A stretch of DNA of 64,000 bases from Bondarzewia mesenterica (lineage: Eukaryota; Basidiomycota; Agaricomycetes; Russulales; Bondarzewiaceae): positions 1 through 64,000 of the forward strand of contig SGPL01000096.1 of the NCBI GenBank assembly GCA_004802705.1, given 5' to 3'. The translations under genes and the position numbers were made by a program. The notes beneath the pieces were generated by a model, which saw only the letters and a program-made list of their open reading frames with translations, ran no database searches and had not been told where the DNA came from. This document shows positions 47,701 to 59,034 of the stretch, piece by piece (the stretch's first letter is position 1; each line of letters starts with the position of its first letter).

Positions 47701-49913
47701 TCGTTGATGAGAAGTCCAATTCCCCGCTCAATAAGGCCATTGCTTCCGTATGTCAAATTATCTCAATAAACAGCAACATTGCGCTGATTAAAGATCTATA
47801 GTTCACCGATGCGGATGGCGGTGTTGCGCATGACTTCGTGCAGAAGCTACAGCACCTTTCATCAGAGAACTCCAAGGGCGAGCTTTCGATTGAGCGATAC
47901 CTTCAGAAGAGCGAAGAAGCCTTCTTCGACAAGGTTCGCAAAGACAAATTGTCCAGCGCCGCAAGCATCCGATCATCTCAGCGAGATTCGATCTGGGGAA
48001 CACCTGCGCCATCAGTCTATGATCATTCCCGACCAGGCTGTACGTCATTTTGTTTCGTTTTTTTCTTCTATATCTGAGGTTTTGGTTCAGCACCCAACGA
48101 TCACTCCCTTGCGCCAAGTTCTGGTTATGGTGATTATGATGGAGCTCTCCCACATGACAACGGGGAAGTGGTCATCATGACCAGGATGCAAATCGCTATG
48201 GCAAGAGAAATTGGTGGCTGGCCGTTGTACACCATTGTCATCGCCCTTGGACAGGCAAGTCCGATCTTACCTTTATACTGTGTTGATCCTGACTTATCTA
48301 TTTCTTAAGATGTTGAGTGCTACCAGTTTCCAAATCACGCTCTTGTCAGGGCAAAACTGGGCAGATGATTTGCAGCTCTATGTCCTTGGTGCCGTCTTTT
48401 TGGCTGCATCAGCTGTATGGTATCCTCTGTTCCGCCTGAAACCCTCCGTCTACGTCCTGTCGGCTCCGTGGCTGTTTTTCGGACTGGCTTTCTTCCTCAT
48501 CGGACTCCCGTCGCTCACGCAGGCTCTTCATCCGGCGCACAAAGTCATTTCGAACATTGCTACGTGGTGCTATGCGGTAGCGTCTGCAGCTGCATTCCTC
48601 TTCTTTGGTCTTAACTTCGGAGAAGAAGCGGTAGGTTCGTTTCTCCTGTTCACGGGCAGCTCGTTCATGACTTCGTGTAGGGTGCTGCGACGGAAGTTTG
48701 GATGCTACGGGCTTGTATCGTTCAAGGGTCTCAACAGATTTGGGTTGCTGCACTGTGGTATTGGGGTAGCGAACTCAACGGTGTCAAGGATAACAACATG
48801 GCGCCGTGGTGGACTGTGATTATCCTTTGGCCGTTGGCTGCTATCAGCTTCTTGTTTGCGTATTTGATGCTGTACGGGTTGCCAGGTGGGTTATCGGACG
48901 ATTTAATATCTGACGACGATCATATTGATCTCTGCCGTAGATTACTATCACCAAACACCACCGAAGGTTCCAAACTTCTTGGCTACTCTGTTCCGCAGGA
49001 AGCTGGTTCTTTGGTACGTGGAATGTTTTGGAAAGCATGAGAAACTTTGTACTTATGACGAACAGGTTCCTTGCATCGGAGATCCTGCGCGACTACTGGC
49101 TATCTGGTGTTAGTACTCTATGGTTCTTCCGTCACGACGACACCTAACATCATTGCTTTCAGCCATATGGTCGTAACTGGAGTTTCTTGTGGAGCGTGCC
49201 TATTCCAAAATGGCAGATTGCTCTCCTCATCGTTGCATTCTTCATCGTTGTCTGGGGCCTGATGCTCTATATCTTGACGTACTTCAGTAAGACGCATACA
49301 TGGCTTCTTCCCGTGTTTGCTGTCGGTCTTGGCGCACCTAGATGGTGTCAGGTATGTCAATCGTTCTGCGATGTTCACATGAAGTTGATCAACTCTGTTA
49401 GATGTTGTGGGGTACCTCGTCCCTTGCTCTGTATATCCCATGGGCCGGTCATGCGGGCCCTTACCTCGGCATCTCCCTCTGGCTGTGGCTCGGAGTCCTT
49501 GATGCTATCCAAGGCGTCGGTCTTGGTATGATCCTTCTTCAGGTATGTTTTGATCGGTATCCGCACACACAAGAGATATGCTGATGTCGTCTTGTTTAGA
49601 CTTTGTCACGTCTTCACGTCTGCGCCACGCTTGCTTTCTCGCAAATCATCGGCTCGATATGCGTGATGGTGGCACGCGCAACAGCACCAAACAGAGTCGG
49701 TCCTGAAAGCGTCTTCCCCGACGCAGCAAAATGGGACTTCTCAGATGGGCTGAAGGGCAGTCCAATGGCTTCAGCGCCATTTTGGATTGCTTTGATCTGT
49801 CAGCTCGTCATCGTCATTGGCTACTTCTGGTTCTACCGCAAGGAGCAGCTTTGTAAGTGTGTGGTTTCTGCGATCGAGATCTTGCTCATCTGTCTTTTCC
49901 AGCGCGTCCATGA
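41777..49913 (+). CDS. AGS1: Cell-wall alpha-1,3-glucan synthase
   Basis: Very large membrane enzyme that makes and assembles alpha-1,3-glucan. Twenty-one exons were traced (41777-42182, 42238-42388 and so on to 49600-49852 and 49903-49913). After a signal peptide ([19 protein letters not shown]) comes an extracellular GH13 amylase-like domain ([45 protein letters not shown]). Next are a membrane span, a cytosolic GT5 glycogen/starch synthase-like domain ([38 protein letters not shown]) and a C-terminal multi-span membrane domain. Two single-base slips break the frame: an apparently extra T at 46876-46877 and another at 47155-47157. Correcting for both gives exactly 2350 residues, the normal length. 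Intron 48255-48309 has a GC donor. The last coding exon is 11 bases. Confidence 0.96.
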
Positions 49914-50498
49914 TCACGATCATTGTTTTGCACCGTATCTTCCTGCACCTGTAGACTTTTGTTGGTATTCAGACACGCACATTGGACTGTTTCTCTACGG
50001 GATTCTTCATGATCTGAATTTTCCATTCGGGTTGGACATTGCACTGTACACCGACACGCTTAATTATCGTCACACTCATTATCACCTCCGCGATAGATAT
50101 ACCGATATCCGTACCACTTTCTTATACCTATGTAGTGCGATCTGCACTGAGGCCATTTGAACACTGAATAAAAACATGTGCCCTATATCCCTCCACGAAG
50201 AAGTTGATTTCTGGAATGTTTGCCATATTTCGGGAATATCATCGTGTCGATGGTCTCTCATTGGAGATAAATATCACAGGAGGTCTCGCATAAAAGCATA
50301 TGGCATGGTATAGACGCTAATTACACGTAGAGATTGCGATGGTGTCGAAACGGCATGAGTATAGTAACACTTCACCCCGCTCCCAGGTGCATGTACCAGT
50401 AGAAATATGGGTATATGCGAAGTCATGCACATGCAATCAACTAATTAATGAGAGGAGCACAATAAAATGAATGGGAAAATGAACATTGAACCCTCGCT
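49914..50498. other. Gap between convergent AGS1 and sphingosine kinase
   Basis: 585 bases holding two 3' ends. AATAAA on the plus strand at 50167-50172 lies about 255 bases after the AGS1 stop and may be its poly(A) signal. No gene is seen. Confidence 0.45.
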
Positions 50499-52481
50499 TC
50501 ATTTTCCGGGTGGAGGAACGTCAAATTTGGTCGGATAGTGTCCATGAAGGCTCATTACAGTGCCCAAACCTTGATGAACTTCGACCAAGAATTCTTCGAA
50601 GGGAAATTTCTCCCCGTCGACGGATAAATAACCCTTTTTGCTTAGCGGTTTGACGCGGTAAGCATGAGCTTTGAAGTAATGTGACTGAAACAAGACTCAG
50701 ACTACAGCATGGAGAAAAGGGGATTCCTGACTCACGGAATCTCTCCAAAAACCCCAGCCGGTCTCCGCACCACCCATAGCCTTTAGCAGATCGCCCCGCG
50801 AGGTCTAAGTTGTGATATTAGTACGTGTCTACGAGTTTTTCAACCAAAAAAGCACTACATGTTCCTGAATGACAACGTCAATTGTCCCGTCGTTGGCCAA
50901 AGACACAGGGAATTGCATGAAATCCCTGTTGACTCGAGCTATCAGATTTATTTGATGGGAGGGCAGAAAGAAAAAACAGACCGACTGACGAAAGGCCCTT
51001 TACCAGCATACAGGTATATAACGGGCCGGTCGAATGTAATCCATCCGTCGGCATCCTCGGATGATGTTTTCAGTTCGGGAAGAGTACCATTCATTGAAAC
51101 GGCGTCAGAATACCCAGACTGTCGTTCGGCTGTCTTCTGTAAGAAGGACTTCATATAATCTACCATTTGATCTTATCGGTCTCCGTGGCTTTGATAGATA
51201 TAGAAACGGGACATGTCTTTCGAGTGATTACTGGAGCGTTAGTTGTGAGAAGACGACACCATGTTCGAGTAAAGATACGCCACTTACGTCCGCGAATGAA
51301 ACCATAAAGAAACCGATTGCTTCCCATCCATCGCAGATGTTCGGTCCCAAGATCCACGTCCGCCATGAGGCCTATGGATTGGCTCATGAACGACAGAGTT
51401 CTCTTTCCGTTCTGCATTATCGAGCATAAATCCACCTTCATTGGATGGCCTGAATGGAATGTAAGTGAGATATTTACTACAGTCAAACATATCGACTAGG
51501 GAAGTAACCTTTAATGGCACTCAAAGCTGCTGCAGATATGTCTAGGCCTTCCTAAACTGAGGTCAGATGATGGATGGTGTAAAGGTGATTGTGATGTCCA
51601 CCTTCAAGCCAAGTAAATTCAAGGCAGATCCGTTACCAGAGCCAGCAGGCATAGGCACGATGGGTATACTGAGAGCTTTCAAAGGCTCCTTGTGCGTGGC
51701 AAAACCATTAAAAATCTCGTGTACCATGCCATCGCCTGACACTGTGAGCACGGCATCGAAGTCGTCTAGAGGCAATTCTGCGGCGATCTCGGCCGCGTGA
51801 TTTTGGCGCTGGGTATCTGCAAGGAGCAAGGAGAAGTTTCTGAAACTCGTAAGGAGTCAAGAAGAAAAGGACGAACAAACGATATCCAAGGAGCATCGGG
51901 CAGCTTTCAATATTGGCTCCACTCTTTTCTTGAACAACGACTTGGCATTACCCTTGTATATCATCTATCAAAGACGGTGCTTCAGAGGAAATAAGGCGGA
52001 CGCACTGGTCCACTGCGAGGATTTACGAATATCTTTAACCTTCTCTGCCGTTTGATGCCTAATGAAACGGACAGTCGCGTACTCTTCAATACAACGCACG
52101 TAAGATGAAGTGGTTAAAGACGTGACCTGCGTAAGCGGCGTCCATCAACAATCTGACCCATTCTTTCGACAATTCATCCTCATCGCCTTGACTCAGAATT
52201 CCTTCGACTTTGACTAGAGCCAGTGGCCCGTGCCTGGATTTTTTGGCCAGGACATGAACGACGGTCCCAGAATCTGTGCTTTCAGCCCAGAGGACGCGTT
52301 GCAGGGGTACACCGAGACTTGACTTGACTGTAACAGCAATGGGAGTGAGCTTGCCCCGCGAAGGTACGTATTGTGTTGGCAACTGACCTCGCCCTCGACG
52401 GTTCACGAAGAAGTGAGAATCAGTAAAAGAGAACGTGGTATGAGTACCGTTCAAAACGAGGTCAAGCTTCTGGGGGGCCAT
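50499..52481 (-). CDS. LCB4: Sphingoid long-chain base kinase (sphingosine kinase family)
   Basis: Phosphorylates sphingoid bases to make signalling lipids. Eleven exons (52388-52481, 52127-52327, 52006-52058, 51877-51952, 51602-51816, 51509-51551, 51288-51449, 50982-51230, 50859-50925, 50736-50804, 50499-50684). The DAG-kinase catalytic core is clear: RLKIFVNPRSGPGNA, LTVSGDGMVHEIFNG and PMPAGSGNGSALNLLG. Later family blocks are LSFMSQSIGLMADVDLGTE, RPVIYLYAGKGPF, DFMQFPVSLANDGTIDVV, and near the end SVDGEKFPFEEF. One single-base slip, an apparently missing A at the T-run 51166-51168 on the plus strand, shifts the frame between DKIK and MVDYMK. With it corrected the protein has 471 residues. 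Intron 1 (52328-52387, 60 bases) is in frame and stop-free. Confidence 0.92.
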
Positions 52482-53041
52482 TCAGCGCTATTAGGATTCA
52501 GCGGCGCTATACTTGTCAGTATGATAGCTGACAAAGAAAGTGTACACCTGTGTCGTTCAAGCTCAAGGCGATGCTTCCCTTGTCGGATTTTATGGATTCC
52601 GCGGTTTGAGAAGCACCGTCCGAGACCGTCCGTGGGATAGAGCCAAGATAGAGCAATCAATGGGACTCGGAGGAGGCCGCGGGCCGCCCTTGCTTCCCCA
52701 TGGATGGAGCACGTGACAAATTTTAATGGCACGAGCAACTTTTCTCCCAAGTGACTCGGTTCGGACATTCCTACCTGGCAGACGTCCAAGTTGTCTTCAA
52801 GACTCGAGCTACCTCAGCAGCGCACTCCTCGCTATCTAGTGAGAAATTGTTAAATTCGCTCCATCTGCCTCCGCATATCTCATCTCGTGCGCTTTTGCCC
52901 TTCGCCGTGGTTAACGGCCTGCGATTGATGTATCTAACGCTTATAAAGACGACCCTCCTTCATCGGAGTGATACACAGTTCCGCAGAAACCCCTCGCATC
53001 CAGCTTTCCCTTGATCTTCATCCTAACGCGTTACTCTCAAG
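52482..53041. promoter_or_regulatory. Divergent promoter, sphingosine kinase / chorismate synthase
   Basis: 560 bases between divergent start codons. On the plus strand a TATAAA box at 52942-52947 lies about 95 bases before the chorismate synthase ATG. TGACTC at 52752-52757 resembles the core of a Gcn4/CPC1 site, which would suit an amino-acid synthesis gene; a single short motif is weak evidence. Confidence 0.45.
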
Positions 53042-54589
53042 ATGTCGACTTTTGGAACCCTCTTTCGTGTCACCACTTACGGCGAGAGCCATTGTGCCTC
53101 CGTAGGCGCAATCATAGATGGTTGTCCTCCTGTAAGTGGTTTATGTGCGGAGACTTGGCCAGTCATTAACTCAGGTTGTTGTAGGGTCTTGAGCTGTCAG
53201 TCCCAGATATTCAGGTGCAATTGAGCCGTCGCAGACCTGGTCAGAGTAACCTTACCACCCCTGTAAGCCTTTGAGTCGCTGAAGCCTTTTCTCTCGGTCC
53301 TAAATTGTTTTCTGATTTTTGTCATGACGTCGCTATTCTAGCGCGACGAGAAGGACCTTGTTCATCTGCAGTCTGGCATTGAGCACGGTGTGACCCTCGG
53401 CACGCCCATTGGCCTCCTTGTAAGGAATGAGGATCAGCGTCCGAATGATTACTCCGAGACGGACCTCTACCCCCGCCCCAGTCATGCAGACTACACCTAC
53501 CTCGAGAAATACGGGATCAAGGCCAGCAGCGGTGGTGGACGGAGCAGTGCGCGCGAGACCATCGGTACGTGATAATCATTCGACTACTATCATCATCTGA
53601 TATTGACCGCGTAATTAGGTCGTGTCGCCGCAGGTGCAATTGCTGAGAAATACCTCAAACAGGCCCTTGGCATTGAAATTGTGGCCTTCGTTTCATCCGT
53701 TGGAAAAGTGCATCTCCCATCATTCGTTCCGAATCCGAACTACAGCGACGACAATGATGATGTTGAAGATGCACTTTCTCCTGAATTCCGAAAATTGCTT
53801 GCCACCATTACGCGGGAAGAAGTTGACAAGTTTCCCACACGTTGCCCCCATCTAGAGACGTCAGAGCGAATGATCAAGGTACAATTTGCTCTGTCCATGC
53901 ATCTAAGTTTATGTGTTATTAACGTTATCAATATCTCAGCGTATCGTTCGCGCTAAAGAAGCGTCCGACTCTATCGGCGGGACCGTCACCTGTGTCATAC
54001 GCAATGTACCCTCCGGGCTCGGGGAGCCGGTCTTTGACAAGTTTGAAGCACAACTCGCACATGCGATGCTTTCGATCCCTGCGACCAAAGCATTTGAGAT
54101 CGGGTCCGGCTTCCGTGGGACGGGGGTGCCGGGTAGCAAGCACAATGACCCTTTCATCAAGAAGGAAGACGGTCGGTTGGGGACCGCGACCAACTGGAGC
54201 GGTGGTATTCAGGGCGGCATCACGAATGCTGAAGACATTTATTTCAGGTGAGCCCCAAATGGAATTCCGCTTAGTCCCTTTGTACGGCATACATTCTGAA
54301 CCGGAATATCAGAATCGGATTCAAGTCCCCTGCCACGATCTCACAGCCGCAGGAGACCTCTCAGTACGACGGAACGGCAGGTTCCCTTGCGGCGCGCGGT
54401 CGTCACGATCCCTGTGTCGTCCCGCGTGCTGTTCCAATCGTGGAGTCTATGGCTGCGCTCGTGGTTATGGATCAGTTATTAATCCAGAATTCGCGGAAGA
54501 CAGCCGCGTCCTTGTTGCCCCCGATCACAACTTTGCCACCTACTATGATACTTCCCAAAAAGCTGGATGAGACGAAGAAGAGTACATGA
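53042..54589 (+). CDS. ARO2: Chorismate synthase
   Basis: Last step of the shikimate pathway: 5-enolpyruvylshikimate-3-phosphate to chorismate, using reduced FMN. Six exons in consistent phase (53042-53131, 53185-53262, 53342-53564, 53619-53878, 53940-54247, 54313-54589) give 411 residues. Signature blocks are [71 protein letters not shown] and GGIQGGI, and the C-terminal [19 protein letters not shown]. In bifunctional fungal enzymes the FMN is reduced by the same protein; the sequence resembles them but this is inferred. It is intact. Confidence 0.97.
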
Positions 54590-55211
54590 GGATTGCACGG
54601 CATGTGTACTTAGTTATAGAACCCTTGAAAGGCGGATGTTCAGAACTAGCTGTATGTTGAAACATTACTTGACCTGACTTGAAATGGATTTCCAGAATTT
54701 TGACAAGAACATATTTCTCATGTATTGTGGATTTGGGTTTGCTCACCACAGAACGACTGTCTTCTGTGGAGGTTGCAATACTTTAGACTACTGTATCTAT
54801 GACTAGCTGATAGTACGCTTAATTGGCAACGTTTAATCAACTTGCCGAAACTTCAAGCATCATGCATCCAGCGCTCAGCTTCAAGTCCGCACACGCACAC
54901 GCCTCGGCCCTCGAATGCCTGTGACTAGCTATGACCCCATCACAGACAAAAACTCGCAAGCAGAGGGTATGATGTCGAAATCCGACTGGAGTCCGAAGGG
55001 TTCCGCGTTGATTCCTTTGATTCCTCTCCAATTTTGTCATCGAGCTCATATGGTGCCACACTAGTACTTATGTCGGATTTGTCGGCGCCCATAGTTATCA
55101 GAAGAGTCTCGCACGAGGTAAGTTATGAGCCTTTTGTCCTCTATCGGTCGACCAGCCGCCAGAGGGTATCTTCCTACGCTATCTCGTATCGCTGTCAGAA
55201 CTACGAGCAAC
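54590..55211. other. Intergenic region ARO2 to methyltransferase
   Basis: About 620 bases. A good donor GTAAGT at 55119 and an acceptor just upstream of 55200 suggest a 5' UTR intron of the methyltransferase. An upstream reading frame (ATG 55034 or 55070) does not splice into the methyltransferase frame. Confidence 0.4.
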
Positions 55212-56288
55212 ATGGTTGGCGTCGTCCACGATCTTGCAAAGACGGGTTTCGGGGATGGAACAAACGAATTATACGACAGGTGAGTCGATGTTACAAGGAC
55301 AGCGTTCGCATGTCGGGCATTGAACAATGAACTTGGGTCACAATGGAAAGAGCACGCCCATCTTACCAGCCAGGTGCGATCTCGTATATACGCCAGGTTG
55401 CAAAGGCACCAGCTCCGGTGAAGGTTGTTGAGTGAGCAGTTCTTTGCCATCCAGCCCAATTTTTTGAATCTGCTACATTGGTTCAGGATCGGCTCTGGAA
55501 CTGGTATATTCACCCGCGCACTCCTCACTCATCCCGAGTGGTCCAAGGATATCGGGCAGCTGAGAGCTGTGGAGCCTAGCGAGGGGATGCGCAAGGTGTT
55601 CGCAAAGACCGTAATAGACGCGCGTGCTAGTGTGGAGAAAGGGTTTTTCGACCACACGGGTGCAGAAGACGGGGAAGCAGACTTGGTGGTTATCGCGCAG
55701 GTATGATGCACATGTGGTATGAAACTCATTCGTCTCACCAAAGTCTGTTAGGCATTCCATTGGTGTCCCGATTATAACGCAGCAGCAGCAGAGTTTGCCC
55801 GCGTCCTGAAACCCGGCGGCGTGGTTGCATTAATATGGAATCTGGAAGACCGGTGCGACTTTTTATGCCAGCTGATAAAATGTAATACAGCACTCACGCT
55901 CCCATACTGTCTCCACTACAGTGAGGCGGCGCCATGGGTCGCGCAACTCAGAGACCGTATCGAACTACATGAACAAGGCACCCCCCAGTTCCGACTCGGG
56001 CTTTGGCGTAAACTATTCGAGACTGATAATTACCGCAAATACTTCCAACCTCCAGTCGAGCAGGTCTGGTCTTACCATCTCGAAGGCTCCCTCGAGATTG
56101 TAACGAACCGAGCATTCAGCAAGAGTTATGTTGCTATTCAGCCGGAGGATGTCAAGGTCCAGATCAAGGAGGACATTCGGGCAATTGTGGAGCGTGGTGA
56201 GGGAAAGAAGTGGATCGACCAGAGTCAAGGTCTTTTCGAATATCCTTACAAGACCTACGTGGTCATCCTCAGGCAGAAACAAACGTAG
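55212..56288 (+). CDS. Class I SAM-dependent methyltransferase (Crg1-like)
   Basis: Five exons (55212-55279, 55351-55431, 55487-55700, 55752-55852, 55922-56288) encode 276 residues. It begins MVGVVHDLAKTGFGDGTNELYDR, a family-typical start. Motif I is VVEIGSGTGIFTRALL; downstream come LRAVEPSEGMRKVF, QAFHWCPDYNAAAAEFARVL and KPGGVVALIWNLEDR. It belongs to the methyltransferase-11 type group that includes yeast Crg1 and relatives. The substrate (lipid or small molecule) cannot be told. No break is seen. Confidence 0.88.
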
Positions 56289-56651
56289 TTGACCCTCTGA
56301 AAGGGTGAGCCCTTCGTATCTTACGAGTCACCATGCTGGGGAATTTGTATCGTATTCGGTCGATGATTTTTCGCTTCCAGAGTAACTTGAAGCTCTAAGA
56401 TGAAGTATTTAAGTATTGACACCACGATCGGAGACTCGGTGTTCATATGGTCAACTTTTCGGATTTGTCGGATGCGTGAACCCAACGGTATCGCCTATGG
56501 TCCGCCATCATGGTCTCACCAGGTCGCACCAAACTCACTCGCTTCTCTAAGACTATCCACCCTGTAGTGCACATCTTTAGGCCGTTCGACATGAAATAAA
56601 TTGCACACTGTACACACTGCAGAGCAACACCATCAGGTTGAATCCTCCATC
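56289..56651. other. Intergenic region methyltransferase to HTD2-like gene
   Basis: 363 bases with no coding pattern; it holds one 3' end and one promoter. Confidence 0.4.
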
Positions 56652-57718
56652 ATGCTCAGGCAAATCCGCTCATTCATTAGCACTGTCCACCGGCGCCATT
56701 ATTCTGCTCCTCCATCTTGGAATGTGGAGGCTCTTGACCGCTGGATCTCGCAGGAGAAGCAGCTTGTTCTCTCTGACAGATTTCATACCGAACACCTTTC
56801 CGATCTATATGTCACTCTGCCCACTCGTGATGGCACGCGTGCACCATACGTAGCGCCTGAAGAAGGTGCACGTCTGGGGTACGGTCACCATCTTGCATTT
56901 TTCCATCCTCGCACGCCCGAGAAAGACTTGCGCCCAGATGGCACGGATGCAGATTTTTGTCCTCCGGCGCCGTTCGTGCGGCGTATGTGGGCGGGAGGCA
57001 AGATTGAGTGGAGAAAGCCCTTGATCGTTGGCAAGAAGGCGACCTCAGTATCGACTGTAGCCTCTGTGGCGAAGAAGGGCTTCGAGAAGGGGTCTCCTAT
57101 GGTATTTGTGAAGCAGAATATGGAGGTGAAGCACTTTGGCGAAGACGATATTGCGGTGTTCGAGGAAAGGTCGCATGTTTATCTTGCTCTTGGGGTCGAC
57201 AAGCGCACCACTCGTGCAGGTGCGCAAAACTAGGCAGTAGCCATGCCGATCCCATGAACTGGTTGACGAATATTTCGTGTTTGCAGTGGAAGGATTGCCA
57301 ACTCCAGATTTCTCGTTGACCTACACTCCTAGTGCGACAACTCTCTTCCGCTTCTCAGCGCTGACATTCAACGGACACCATATCCATCTCGACCGTGACT
57401 ATGCACAAAGTCTGAAGGATATCCTGGTACGTCGCTTCTCTTGATGCAAATTTTGCGCGTCTTGTGTCCTAAAGTGCAATCAATAATGAACTAGAGCGAC
57501 TTGTTCATGGACCGTTGACCGCTCTGATGCTTCTGGAAACCTTGATCTTCCACAAACCGGATGCCCAGCCGAAATCATTTGAATACAGAGCGCTGAATCC
57601 CGTGGTTGTGAACCGCTCGGTTACAATCCACGGTTCCTTGGGACAGGATGGTGTGGCGCAGCTATGGACGGAAGATGCTGATGGAGTGGTCGGCATGAGA
57701 GGGACTGTACTCCTGTAG
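56652..57718 (+). CDS. HTD2: Mitochondrial 3-hydroxyacyl-thioester dehydratase (HTD2-like, hot-dog fold)
   Basis: Dehydrates 3-hydroxyacyl-ACP in mitochondrial type II fatty-acid synthesis, which feeds lipoic acid. Three exons (56652-57219, 57287-57426, 57497-57718) give 309 residues. The N-terminus MLRQIRSFISTVHRRHYSA is a basic presequence. The C-terminal half holds the hot-dog hydratase signature FSALTFNGHHIHLDRDYA followed by RLVHGPLTALMLLE; the His and Asp of NGHHIHLD are the expected active-site residues. Exon 3 is taken from the acceptor ending at 57496, which keeps frame and motif. The family also includes FAS1-type and mesaconyl-CoA hydratases, so the exact substrate is inferred. Confidence 0.84.
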
Positions 57719-58171
57719 TTCTCTGTAGAATCACTCATTTGCAAGCTGGCTCGCCTCACCAAATCCACGCGTTAGGATTTTTTATGGATCGAAGCCGTGC
57801 AAAGCCTCAAATCCCATCCCATCAACTCCGAGCGCTGGGCACAACCCATAAAAAGAACCCGAAACCAGGAATACCCTTTTGATACGGCAGATGGCGGCGA
57901 CGTTTCCGGGTGACGCGGAAGGGACAAAGGGAGACAACGCTGCATTGAATGCCAATGTGCCGTTCACAAGAACAATGCAGGCGGTGGCAATATCTGAGAC
58001 ATGGCCGCGTTCTTCCCTCCACGTGAGGAGTGTGGACGCGTCTCCAAACTCCGTCCAACTTGCTATAAAGCGCGTCCCAACCCAACGCATGCCCTGCCAC
58101 TCGCCATTCGAGATCCCATTCACCCATCTTGCCTACACGTTTTCCTGCTCCATCCGAACCGTCAAATAAAA
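57719..58171. other. Promoter region of the H2B-like gene
   Basis: 453 bases. TATAAA at 58064-58069 lies about 105 bases before the H2B ATG. No separate gene is seen. Confidence 0.45.
58064..58069 (+). promoter_or_regulatory. TATA box of the H2B-like gene
   Basis: TATAAA, about 105 bases upstream of the start codon at 58172. Confidence 0.45.
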
Positions 58172-58884
58172 ATGGTTAAGGTCAGTGCTAAGTTTCAGCT
58201 TTCGTCCACACCCGATCGACTGACCTGGCCACCACTGCACACAGCCTTCGTCAACTGTGTCTAAATCAAGAACCCCAGTCTCCACAGCAAAGACGGCAAC
58301 GGCCTCCAGGAGTAAAGGGAAACAACTCAAGGCCGGCGGAGATTCAGAGCAAAAGAAGCGTCGAAAGGCAAGAAAAGAAACATACGTTTCGTATCTCTTC
58401 AAGGGCACGTACATATATTTGTGCTTTCACACTGGCAACATAAATCTGACGGGAACGACAACAGTCTTGAAGCAGATTCACCCTGATGTGGGTATCAGCC
58501 GCAAAGCGATGTCCATTATGAACTCCTTTATACAGTGAGCTACGCTTAGGGAACATTGTGGCTTCAGGAAACTCACCCTTTACCTTCAGAGACATGTTCG
58601 AAAAAATCGCTTTGCAGGCTGCAGGCAAGCTTGAACCGCGTCGAGAGAGAGAATGAATAACTGATCTGTATTATCAGAGCTTTGTAAAATCAACCGCAAG
58701 GCAACCCTGGCGTCGCGCGAGATACAGACTGCTGTCCGGCTGGTCCTCGGAGGAGAACTATCCAAGCACGCTGTTTCCGAAGGCACCAAAAGCATTACAA
58801 GTGGGTTATCGACTGAATTACCTTCATCCTACATGGTATCTGAATAGTCATCGCACAGAATTCACGTCGGCGCGAGGGAACTGA
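58172..58884 (+). CDS. Histone H2B, divergent form
   Basis: Six exons (58172-58180, 58245-58404, 58465-58534, 58590-58624, 58678-58800, 58859-58884) join in phase into a 140-residue H2B. The tail is Lys/Ser/Thr-rich, followed by [56 protein letters not shown] and SEGTKSIT. Differences from canonical H2B are visible. LPGEL has become LGGEL; NDIFERIA has become QDMFEKIA; a Cys appears in ELCKINRK; the C-terminus runs on as KFTSARGN. The C-terminal Lys (ubiquitylation site in yeast H2B) is kept. Introns 2 (58405-58464) and 4 (58625-58677) have GC donors. The first coding exon is 9 bases. It could be the sole H2B of the genome or a variant copy; no H2A gene is adjacent. Confidence 0.87.
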
Positions 58885-59034
58885 ACTGGCCGGATTTGTA
58901 ATGATATTCCTGGATCCTTGTCGCATAGCGTAGATTGTATAGTACAACAGACTGATTTGCAAAACCTGAATTAGATGAGACAAATACAATGATAGTATAT
59001 CTGCATGCGAGGTATTGTGCGGAAGGCACAATTT

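Noticed and set aside
55034..55118. Upstream coding exon for the methyltransferase
   Set aside because: Splicing from the good donor at 55119 joins in the wrong frame. A 5' UTR intron explains the donor better.
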